Shown: positions 45,615 to 53,984 of the stretch, in pieces
How positions within the stretch are numbered: the stretch's first letter is position 1
How the letters are laid out: every line of letters begins with the position of its first letter
Assembly: GCA_030998225.1 (NCBI GenBank)
Contig: JAPYXD010000755.1
Location: forward strand, 2,963,501-3,027,500
Direction: 5' to 3'
Length of the DNA stretch: 64,000 bases
Source of the DNA: Diplolepis rosae
Taxonomy: Eukaryota; Arthropoda; Insecta; Hymenoptera; Diplolepididae
Translations under genes and position numbers: made by a program
Notes under the pieces: generated by a model
Database searches by the model: none
Told to the model about the DNA's origin: nothing
Seen by the model: only the letters and a program-made list of their open reading frames with translations

Positions 45615-46097
45615 AGGTCGAAATGTTTCAATGGATTACCGTTACCACAATACATCGTTTATCCTGATCCAAATTCAAAAACCAAATCATTTTTTCTTGC
45701 TCAAGTTAATACAAACAATCATTTTGCTGTACAAGCGGGTCCTACAAGCGAGTTAGCCGAGAATAGAGCTGCTTTAAAATTACTACAAATATTAATAAGA
45801 TCTTATGATCTTTGCGATGAGGATTTTTATAATAATAAATGTAATGAAACAAAAAAAACGAAGAATCAAAGTGTTCAAACTGATCCAAGACCGAAATTAG
45901 TATCATGGAAAAATTCATGTAGATATTGTAACACTCAAATGCATGCTACAAAAGAGTGCCGTAGACGGAATGTTTTTAAAGCTGATAAATCAACACAAGT
46001 TCCCCCTCCACTTCCACCACGAAACTCCTCAACATTTAGTAATCTATTTTCCCCTTTTTTCCAAAAAACTTCTAGACCTAAATCCAACCATATGTAA
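45615..46097 (+). CDS. dsRBD plus CCHC zinc-knuckle protein 1 (5' end not found)
   Basis: The open frame (stop at 46095-46097) begins within a double-stranded RNA-binding domain: the LPLPQYIVYPDP strand region, SFFLAQVNTNNHFAV, and the C-terminal helix signature with SELAENRAALKLLQIL. A CCHC knuckle follows (CRYCNTQMHATKEC, near 45930), then a Pro-rich tail. The first helix and any in-frame ATG are missing, so the start is supplied by splicing, by a frame change, or is lost. It has the same architecture as the ORF at 49286-49735, so the two are probably duplicates. dsRBD proteins bind dsRNA; a role against RNAi is inference. Confidence 0.68.
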   Translation, partial: RSKCFNGLPLPQYIVYPDPNSKTKSFFLAQVNTNNHFAVQAGPTSELAENRAALKLLQILIRSYDLCDEDFYNNKCNETKKTKNQSVQTDPRPKLVSWKNSCRYCNTQMHATKECRRRNVFKADKSTQVPPPLPPRNSSTFSNLFSPFFQKTSRPKSNHM

Positions 46098-46155
46098 ATA
46101 TCCAATTTTATCCAATACTAATCCTTTTTTCTTTTTCAGCCATTCGAGAAGCATA

Positions 46156-48042
46156 ATGAAATTCCTATACCAACTACCTTCTGGCGTATACTTGATGTTA
46201 ATTCTGTTTTTCACTTCTAAAGCAGAAAACTTGTATATCAATTCACAATTTTATCACTCATCTGGTATTTATTTTGAACCAAATTCAAAAATACATCTAT
46301 TTTCCGAAAATTATAATTTTATCTCTTATTTTGACATTTTGCAACCAGAAAACTTAAAGTATAAAATAGTAGATATTTCTCACAAACTTTATGAACATTG
46401 TATACTTACAAATATTGCAAATAACTGTAATATATATAATCACCACACTCAGCTTGAATTTATGAAAAAACGTATAAATTATTTTCTGGGAGAAATTTCA
46501 TTTATAACCAGACAAGCTCATAACATCACTAAAATTCCCAAAAATAGTGATCCATTTTTACACCAAATTCAAGAAGCTCTTCTACAGTCAAAAATAAGAC
46601 AAGAAACTTCTCTTTATTGGCCTAAAGAAAATTTATTCCTAATTCCAAATCCATTTTCTGAACAACTTGAAAACCTTTCATCCAATCTCAACAACGTTAC
46701 GATGTACAAAGACTGGCATAAATCACAAATTTACCCAAATTTGCACATTTATAGAATTCTTGCAGCAAATTGGCTAATGGACTTGCATGAAATATCCCGA
46801 TCCTTTCTATCACTCCTAACACAACTTACGGAAGCTATAACCCATGCCGCTACAAATTTATGGCACCCCATGCTGCTTCCAGATACCTTCCTAGACTTCA
46901 AATCTGACAAAGAAGACCCTCACCTTCCAACGTCTCTTTTTTCTATGGTCATTCCATTTTCTAAAATAAGATAGTTTACTTTAGAAAATTACTTAATTTT
47001 TACTATGACCATACCAATTCCATCTTCTGAAGAATTTCAAGTATTTAAAACACATTCAACCCCAATACATTTTGACTTCAATACTGATTATATTACACCT
47101 ATATTCATAAAATCTCAAATTTCTTATATCGCAATTTCTCCAAATAACGAATCTTACTTCACAACAAATGAAAATTTCCTCGCTTCATGCCACCAAAATG
47201 GACTTCAAAATTTTTGTCACCCCCCTCATTCCATATACAGTACTAAAAAAAAATCCTATTAGCGAAACATCAATTTTTATAAAATCCCAACCGTATAAAT
47301 GTAAAACATTCATAAGTTTCAATGAATATCCTTTTTTAACACCACTGTTGTCACACCGTGGATGGCTTTATTCAACTATTCTTCCTAAACAAATCTTTTA
47401 TCTTGCTCCAAAAATTCCAAAACCCTTATTACTCTTCAAGGAATAGGGATTATACAAATAGAATCTGACTGTAATTTGGACTCATCAATTCCATACTATA
47501 ATATTAAAAATTACCCAAAAATAATGGAAAACTCAATTCCACTTAGTAAATCGACCACTTCTCTTGAAATAATTTCTCCCTTCTTATATAATATGTCGAT
47601 CACAGAACCTCACTTGTTAAAAAACGTGTTACATCTTTTTCATAAAAAAGATGACATGCTTATATCGACTTTTGAAAGTCATGTTTTTCTACTCACAAAA
47701 TATGCTAATATTCAGAAAATTATCCCATCTATTTTTAATTCTAGTGCACATAAAATATATATAGCACATACTATAGTTACTTTTGTTATAATAATTATTC
47801 TATTAATAATACAAATTAAAATTCAAAAAATTTCAAAAAAAACTAATAAAAATATAAATGAAATTAAACTAGATCAGGAAACTCCTCTTTGCCTATCAAC
47901 AAAACCTCTTCTAAGTGACCTATCATTCAAATTTGAACTACTTCTTTTCAAACGTATCTATAAACTGGAAAGGACCCATATTTTCCATCCTTTCAACCTT
48001 CCTGGTACAAGTACAGTCCATCCCTCTCTTTCTATACTGTAA
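46156..48042 (+). pseudogene. env: Env-like membrane glycoprotein, broken
   Basis: The ATG at 46156 lies 16 nt after a strong acceptor-like CTTTTTTCTTTTTCAG. The product starts with a signal peptide (MKFLYQLPSGVYLMLILFF). The ectodomain is rich in Asn, Tyr and Ile with several N-glycosylation sites and paired Cys, and a single hydrophobic anchor lies near 47765-47815 (TIVTFVIIIILLIIQ), followed by a basic cytoplasmic tail. Layout fits the baculovirus-F-like Env of insect errantiviruses, but no clear furin site was seen. Breaks: TAG at 46972-46974, a frame change near the A run at 47245, another near 47430. Such proteins mediate membrane fusion; this copy cannot. Confidence 0.6.
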
Positions 48043-48276
48043 AACCACAGCATGATCACTGGGAATGTACCTTTAGAAGAACAGTTTTTGTAAGGGTATT
48101 GTAATATAAGAATTGTTTTTCTAATGGAGAAATAGAATACCTTTCAATAATGTAGAACTTCTGTTAAAATCAAATTTTGGGTACTTTTGCACGAATTAAA
48201 TAGATAAAGTATAAAAATTATATAATCAAGGGTATAGTTAAGTAAATTTAGATCCCTTTCTTTTTAAATTTATAGA

Positions 48277-48645
48277 ATGATTCCGACTGCGGCAGAACCA
48301 ATCGTGTTCCACTCAGGACCTGTGGACGGTGTATGTCCACAGGATTATCCAATCACCTATGGACATTTAATAAATAGTTTTTGTTTCGACTTAGAAGCGT
48401 CAACCTTATTCATTTATTACAGTCAGGAGACAACAAAGAAATTTTGCCAATTTTGTTTCGAAAAATTACTAATAACAGAACAAAATAAATACGAATTCTG
48501 TACCTCATGGCACTCAGTTTGTAAAATACAATGCGTTAATATGAATTGTAACGGTTGTAGGGAAGCATTAATAACGCCACGCTGTAGGGCAATCGACTGT
48601 AAAGGTTGTACTGAGCAATTCTTAAAAAATAAAATGCAACTTTAA
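48277..48645 (+). CDS. Cysteine-rich accessory ORF 1 (122 aa), unknown
   Basis: An intact 122-codon ORF whose ATG follows an acceptor-like TTTTTAAATTTATAG by one nt. It contains many Cys pairs: FCQFC, CKIQC, NMNCNGC, RCRAIDCKGC, suggesting one or two zinc-binding folds, with no signal peptide or membrane segment. No family is recognised. It is shorter but similar in style to the next ORF (Cys pairs after an acidic or polar N-terminus), so the two may be distant duplicates. It is open although gag, pol and env are broken. Confidence 0.7.
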   Translation: MIPTAAEPIVFHSGPVDGVCPQDYPITYGHLINSFCFDLEASTLFIYYSQETTKKFCQFCFEKLLITEQNKYEFCTSWHSVCKIQCVNMNCNGCREALITPRCRAIDCKGCTEQFLKNKMQL

Positions 48646-48727
48646 TCAGGAAACGAAGTTATAGTTGAAAATGTTTTTCGATAAAATATTATAAATTGCA
48701 AAGTCATAAATAAAATTTTAAACGTGT

Positions 48728-48766
48728 CAAAAAAAAAAAAAAAAAAAAAAATTTTTTTTTTTTAAA
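48728..48766. repeat. A-run followed by T-run
   Basis: About 23 A are followed directly by about 12 T, a self-complementary tract between the two cysteine-rich ORFs. The length is uncertain. Confidence 0.9.
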
Positions 48767-48828
48767 CAAAACACTGTTAGAATTTAATTAGTATTTTAAA
48801 GCTCAATAACGAATTTGTTCATAGAAAA

Positions 48829-49191
48829 ATGCTGCCGCAAGATTTCGAATCCATTCAAGCCGAAAATCCAGAAAACGACGAACAGTACTACCAACCGTAT
48901 ATCGATCAAATAATTATGAAACATTTTTGTTGTTACTCTCCAGAAAACGAAATATATCAGAATACTTTAGATCAAAAATTCATATGTAAAGAATGTTACA
49001 GATATAAAATTACCATTTTTGAATCAGAAATATCTGTACCTTTCCTTAACCGCCATATTGTAACCACGGATCTTAACGAATTAAAATGTTCTGTCTGCGA
49101 AGAGCAAATTTTTTTCATACGATTTAGAGCAGACCAATGTTTTCTTTGCACTGAATATCTCTTTGAGTTAGCAAACGCGGAAAACGAATAA
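48829..49191 (+). CDS. Cysteine-rich accessory ORF 2 (120 aa), unknown
   Basis: An intact 120-codon ORF whose ATG lies four nt after GAATTTGTTCATAG, an acceptor-like site. The N-terminus is acidic; then come Cys pairs HFCCY, ICKEC, CSVC and CFLC, spaced like a small zinc-ribbon or treble-clef pair. No signal peptide, no membrane segment, no family recognised. It follows Cys-rich ORF 1 by 180 bp and precedes the dsRBD ORF by about 95 bp. Confidence 0.7.
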   Translation: MLPQDFESIQAENPENDEQYYQPYIDQIIMKHFCCYSPENEIYQNTLDQKFICKECYRYKITIFESEISVPFLNRHIVTTDLNELKCSVCEEQIFFIRFRADQCFLCTEYLFELANAENE

Positions 49192-49285
49192 TTTATAATT
49201 ATTAACGATAATAATAACTAATTCCTATTTATATCAATTAAATCACAAACAACTCAAGTGGATAATTCTTTTGCAGATAAGGACA

Positions 49286-49735
49286 ATGGCAATGCAACAA
49301 AGAGATTTGACAAAGGGTAGCGCAGTACAAATACTGAATGAAATAAGTATTGAATACGATTTTTCAATACCAAAGTACACAGTAAAATCGCTTGGAATAC
49401 ATCAGGAACTGCCGCCATTCGAGGCGACTTGCGAAATTTTAGAAGATAACTTAACCTATGCTTGTGTTGGGGAACCCGCATCCCAAAAGAAAGTAGCAAA
49501 ACAAAACGCAACAGCTAAAGTCTTGGAAACACTTTCCACGAAATATATATTTTTAGAAGAGAAATTAGAAAAATGCTTGATAACGGAATCTAAATTTTAT
49601 AATATAAGTGATAAAAACAATAAAAAAACTTTACAAAAATGGACTAATTCATGTGAAAGGTGTTTTCAAAGAGGACATTTAGCTCAAAACTGTCGCAACC
49701 CTTTACGTAATATAAAATATAAAAATAACCCTTAA
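49286..49735 (+). CDS. dsRBD plus CCHC zinc-knuckle protein 2
   Basis: An intact ORF. ATG at 49286 is nine nt after the acceptor-like AATTCTTTTGCAG; the frame is open a little upstream but has no earlier ATG. It encodes about 149 residues. The first 75 form a full dsRBD: helix 1 (GSAVQILNEISIEY), IPKYTVKSLGIHQELPPFEA, and the RNA-contacting end ASQKKVAKQNATAKVLETL with the conserved Lys-Lys-x-Ala-Lys. A linker leads to a CCHC knuckle, CERCFQRGHLAQNC, near the C-terminus. It would bind dsRNA or structured RNA in the cytoplasm. By analogy with dsRBD proteins of insect viruses it could shield RNA from Dicer; packaging of its own RNA is an alternative. Confidence 0.83.
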   Translation: MAMQQRDLTKGSAVQILNEISIEYDFSIPKYTVKSLGIHQELPPFEATCEILEDNLTYACVGEPASQKKVAKQNATAKVLETLSTKYIFLEEKLEKCLITESKFYNISDKNNKKTLQKWTNSCERCFQRGHLAQNCRNPLRNIKYKNNP

Positions 49736-50209
49736 AAATTTTTTTTTTCACTGATCTATGACATTACAAAATTACGTTTTATATATTACAGCATGTTATT
49801 TATAATTTACGAACATGAAATACCCAATTCACGTATAAAAAATAATATTGATGTATTTAGTTAGATATATATATATAAAAAAAAAACCATGTGTAACCTT
49901 ATATTAATGCTAAGTTCAAACTATTTCAAAAAACTATGTAATAATTTATAACAAAAAATTATAATATTAAGATAATATAAATTTTTATCCAAAAAATATG
50001 TTAATATTGGATTATATCAAATTACAAAAAGCAGATAATACAAATTGTAGAAGAAACGTCGAAATGAATGTTATATTTATCATTCACATATTGTTATTAA
50101 ATAAAAAAAAAAGTATTTGAATGTATTTCTTCAAAACAAACTAATGTATTCTTCTTCCGAAGATTCGATCGCGGAAGCCTTGCCCCCGCGCTCGAACTGA
50201 AGGGGGAGG
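49736..50209 (+). promoter_or_regulatory. 3' untranslated region with polypurine tract
   Basis: This AT-rich stretch has no ORF. It ends in a purine tract (GAAGGGGGAGG, about 50198-50208) directly before the TGTCACG of the 3' LTR, the expected plus-strand primer. A short GC-rich block (GCGGAAGCCTTGCCCCCGCG) sits just before it. Confidence 0.8.
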
Positions 50210-51048
50210 TGTCACGTCCCGCGACATATTTGAATGTATATAATACACACAGGCTGGATTGAGTTAGAAATTTATGAGAAAATCGATAAAGGGGAATAGG
50301 GAGTAGGGGAAGTAGGGAGCAGTATAGGGCCCCTTCTCCTCTAAGAAGATATGACTACGTCACGATTTTCGCTGACCGTCAATTTGTATAAAAAAATATA
50401 AAAGAGGCCCACACCAAGAGCAAGCAGTCAGTAAATACTTCGTCTAGTTCGAAACTTAAATTTTCCTTCGGATTTATAACCGGTCTCGCGACAATAGTCC
50501 AGTGCGGCATTTCAATTTAACTTCGAAAATCTCTGAGTTTGAGATTAATAAAATTCGACCAGGACAATTTAAAATCAAAGTTCGGGAGTCGTAAAAGTCA
50601 TCGTGGACTTGTATAGATCTTTGTAAAGATCTTCGAACAGTGTCATAAATTTGGATCACCGCCCTTTACGGAATATACCTGTGCGGCCTATAACTCCGTC
50701 TCTCTCACACACTTGGACTACACCTGTGGGGATCCAGTATTTACTACTCACCGCCGTGTGGATTAACCCTCAACATAAAGGTACCGAACCTCTCTCTCTC
50801 TATCTTTATTCTTTGTCTCTTTCTCACCCACGTACCAACCAGCCTGTGCCTACATTATATAAGAATTGTCTTAACGAATGTATATCCGGAAATTTTAACC
50901 AGTAAAATAAATTCAATTTGTATTATTTTCATAATCATTGTGTCTTTCATTGACTTATCCTCATCCCTAAGCGAGGATCATTCGATCCTAACTTAAAACG
51001 AGGAATCTTCGATCAAAGTAAGTATATTTGCGTACTTGTGACGTAACA
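50210..51048 (+). repeat. 3' LTR (839 bp)
   Basis: It matches the 5' LTR with about five substitutions and one single-base indel found by eye. It is followed by the target duplication ATAT (51049-51052). Confidence 0.93.
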
Positions 51049-51052
51049 ATAT

Positions 51053-51417
51053 TATAATAGAAAAATTGGCTATTGAAATTCCATCAAATTGAATTATAAT
51101 ACGGGTATTAATTATATCATCTTGATTTTGTTAGAAAAATTAGATTTTATTATAGGACACTTTGTATTTTATATTTTAAAACTTCTCAGTAATTGAAAAA
51201 ATTACATTTTTATGAACAAAACTTTCACATAAGGAATGAACGTACATTTGAAAAAGTAACAAATATAAAGAATTTATAAAATTCCTTTATAAGTATTTGA
51301 AAACACTAAGAACAAAGATGTTTGTAATAAATAATAATCAACATAATATACTATATTTCATAATAATATAATGGATATTTAGACCTCACATGCACATAAT
51401 TTATTATGTGTATTTTA
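51053..51417. other. AT-rich spacer, nothing recognised
   Basis: No ORF, RNA gene or repeat is seen between the retrotransposon and the hAT-like element. Confidence 0.5.
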
Positions 51418-51425
51418 TCTATAAT

Positions 51426-52133
51426 TAGGGATGGGCGATCTTGATTCGATTCTACGGAATCTACGGAATCTACGGAATTTTTTACTCGATTAATCGGTTG
51501 GATTGATATTTTTTTTCGATCTTTACGAACGATTCTCCTTTCTTTTTTTCCTGTTTCCTATTTCTATGAACTGTCTTTTAATTTAAAAGTGAGATCAAGG
51601 GGTCGACCACGAGAATATCCTTAATGTGATATACAAAGTATATTAATATTATAAACTTTATAATAATACTTCATATTTATGCCAGAAATTTTATCATAAA
51701 TAATACTTTAAGTGATATGCAAAGTTCAAAGTATATTAATAGTATAAACTTTGTAGTAATACTTCATTTTTATGTCAGAAACTTTATCACTAATAATACG
51801 CATTGCTTTAGAAATTGTGCAATTTAAAAAAATAAAAAACGTTCCTGATTCGCAAATATAGTGTGTTTTTTAAGCCGAATTTCCTTTTTTATTGATATAA
51901 ACACTTTTTTATTTTGATAATTTAAATTCACAAAATATGCAAGTAACAATTATATCTCCAATTGTTATAAAACATTTTAAAAAAAGGTTATTTTACAGAA
52001 ATTTGTCATTTTAAGAAAAAGGTATCGATTTTTGAAGATCGATTCAAAAATCGATCTTTTTAACCGCTTAATCGTTCAAATTGAATCAATAATTTCAAAA
52101 TCAATTCTTTTTTTTGAAGATCGCCCATCCCTA
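51426..52133. mobile_element. Non-autonomous hAT-like element
   Basis: The element begins TAGGGATGGGCGATCTT and ends AAGATCGCCCATCCCTA, a perfect terminal inverted repeat of about 17 bp. The 8-bp TCTATAAT at 51418-51425 is repeated exactly at 52134-52141. An 8-bp duplication with such termini is the hAT signature. At 708 bp with no transposase it is an internally deleted or MITE-type copy. Subterminal GATTCGATT and AATCGATC-type repeats are present. Confidence 0.9.
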
Positions 52134-52141
52134 TCTATAAT

Positions 52142-52639
52142 ACCTTAAGTTCAGTCAGTCAGCTTTGTTGATTTTTTTATTCAAAGCGTTTTAAATTTAG
52201 TATAGATTAAATTTTAATAAGTTAAAGGCACTCATGATGAATAAACCCCAAAACAATGCACTTTTTCAGAGCATTACGTGTAGCCTGTTTTGCAACCTAC
52301 AGCAACAAATTTCCGCATTTTCACTTAAATTTTTATATCACCGACTGTTAAAACCATTCCAATTTACCTAAAAAGCACACAAAAGCACTTCAGACACCAA
52401 TTTTTCACAAAAAATGTTAAATTTCAATGTTCTATAATGCTAATATGTATAAGGTCGGCCTCATGAACAGCCAGCGCCACGGTGGCCAACGGTCAACATC
52501 TGTGACATTTTCAACTCCAGAGATTCCGGCGGCTGATGAGTACCAACCTTCAAAAGATACCTGTCAAAATTTTATGACATTCTGATGTTTGGTCCACGAG
52601 TTACAGTGATTTAAGTGACGCTAGTTTGATATTCTCAAA
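52142..52639. other. Spacer without a recognised gene
   Basis: No gene or clear repeat was recognised. A GC-richer block (AGCCAGCGCCACGGTGGCCA) lies near 52469. Confidence 0.4.
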
Positions 52640-52985
52640 ACATTTGAACTGCGCATGCGTCTATTAAAATCCATTACTCGTACACAAGATCGATAAAATC
52701 CAAATGGCCGAGACTAGTCGTGACATATCAAGTGTAATGACTAGCGCCGCAAACAACTAAAATACTTGATTAGATTCGAGTGTACGCATAAAAACTCGTA
52801 TACGCACCGAAGTCACATAAAATAGAATACGTGCCAATGCACACATTCGGGAAATTACGAGACTCGCGACAATGCTCGCAGGACTGATCGTGCCTCGATT
52901 ACGCCTTGGCTTCCATTTCCTGCGAGCATTGTCGCTCATGACGCAATAACCCTCATTGTACGCCTAGGCACGTAATATACTATTA
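52640..52985. repeat. Dispersed repeat, copy 2 (other copy at 16.02 kb)
   Basis: The direct match to 16020-16367 shows many substitutions and small indels. The minus-strand 60-codon ORF over it is incidental. Confidence 0.75.
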
Positions 52986-53508
52986 CTAGGTGCAGAAATA
53001 CATGGAGGGATGGAAAGAGATACAAATTCTTTTTCATGCTGGATATGGGTTCGGAGATAGGAATACATAGCGTTTTAGGGATGCAAATCGGCTACTTGGA
53101 AGAGATAGAAGAGGTTCTATCTCTTTTTATCCCTTATGTTATCTCTTTTTATCATTCTATTTACAGCAGGGAAAAAGCAGTAATAAAGTATTTTATGCCA
53201 TGCTTTCGATAAATTACATTATTTCATCAATCATAAACATCAAAATTGATCAAATTTCGTTATTTGGGGGTTAGGTCAAAGTTTATTTTAATATACCCTA
53301 GAGACGTATAAGGCAAACGCTTCAATCCCAAATAAGGGCCGTCTTTAATGAAAATTTATTTCATATAACCTTCGACAAAAGTGTTGTTGGTAATGTAACT
53401 CATAAATCTACACAGGAAAATCATTTCAATTTATTGACCACTTTGTATGATTTTTTACGCAGCTTTTAATACAATATATAAAAATAATATTAGTTTGTAG
53501 ATACATAC
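52986..53508. other. Spacer with a degenerate hammerhead-like motif
   Basis: At about 53308-53350 the sequence AAGGCAAACGCTTCAATCCC and following AAATAAGGGCCGTCTTTAAT aligns with the minus-strand hammerhead-like motif at 61.94 kb but with core changes. No gene is recognised. Confidence 0.4.
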
Positions 53509-53671
53509 GAGTCGATCAAGTTGGGGGTTCATAAATTAATGAATGTTATAAATATAAAGACATCAAGTTTAAGCCTGACGAGGTTGGCGAACCAAGCCAA
53601 CGAAACGCCGCTCATGACAGATTATTGATGAGTGTTTCATTCATTTTTTTAACCCAGAACTTGATCGACTC
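53509..53671 (+). ncRNA. Structured RNA-like segment enclosing a hammerhead-like core
   Basis: A perfect 14-bp outer stem (GAGTCGATCAAGTT at 53509 with AACTTGATCGACTC at 53658) is extended inward by GGGTT/AACCC and TGAATG/CATTCA. Inside lies CTGACGAG, a 6-bp stem (GTTGGC with GCCAAC), then GAAACG (53575-53607). The order matches the hammerhead core with one extra G before stem II. It could be a retrozyme or Penelope-type remnant, or a small MITE that happens to contain the motif. Confidence 0.42.
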
Positions 53672-53984
53672 CTATATATCTACCAACTACACATTATAGA
53701 GGGTGATAATTCTACTAGATTCTCAATAAAATTAGTTGTCTGAGCATTTGGGACTGAAGTGTTTGCCTCTGAACTTTTAATATGCGCTTTTAAGCAATAC
53801 AAAGAAACTAATCACATGCACGAAAACAAGAAAATATCAATAAATTCAGTCCCGAGGAGAATACAATTTTAAAGTTATTCTTTAATGTAATGAAGTGGTA
53901 TATACTAATTTCACTTTCAACACTGTAAGACGAAACATGCAGTACAACGTGTGCACCCGCAGCTCTTCTTTTACGTCGTGACCG
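53672..53984. other. Spacer, nothing recognised
   Basis: No gene or repeat is recognised between the structured segment and the left arm of the CXC element. The minus-strand ORF reaching 54143 runs into the repeat arm and has no domain. Confidence 0.4.

Larger units (their letters stand above)
29718..51048 (+). mobile_element. Giant LTR retrotransposon with accessory gene cassette
   Basis: Two LTRs (29718-30555 and 50210-51048) begin TGTCACGTCCCG and end GACGTAACA and differ at about six positions. The 4-bp ATAT at 29714-29717 is repeated at 51049-51052, so both ends belong to one insertion. A tRNA-Gly-like primer site follows the 5' LTR and a purine tract precedes the 3' LTR. The order is leader, gag, protease, RT, RNase H, long linker, integrase (split by a fold-back element at 37594-42396), CARD, glycoprotein start, hairpin region, dsRBD 1, Env-like, Cys-rich 1, Cys-rich 2, dsRBD 2. 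Protease-RT-RNase H-integrase order and the YLDD and GPY-type regions place it in Ty3/gypsy. Without the fold-back insert it is about 16.5 kb, well above the usual 5-10 kb. Many frames are broken despite the similar LTRs. Confidence 0.93.
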
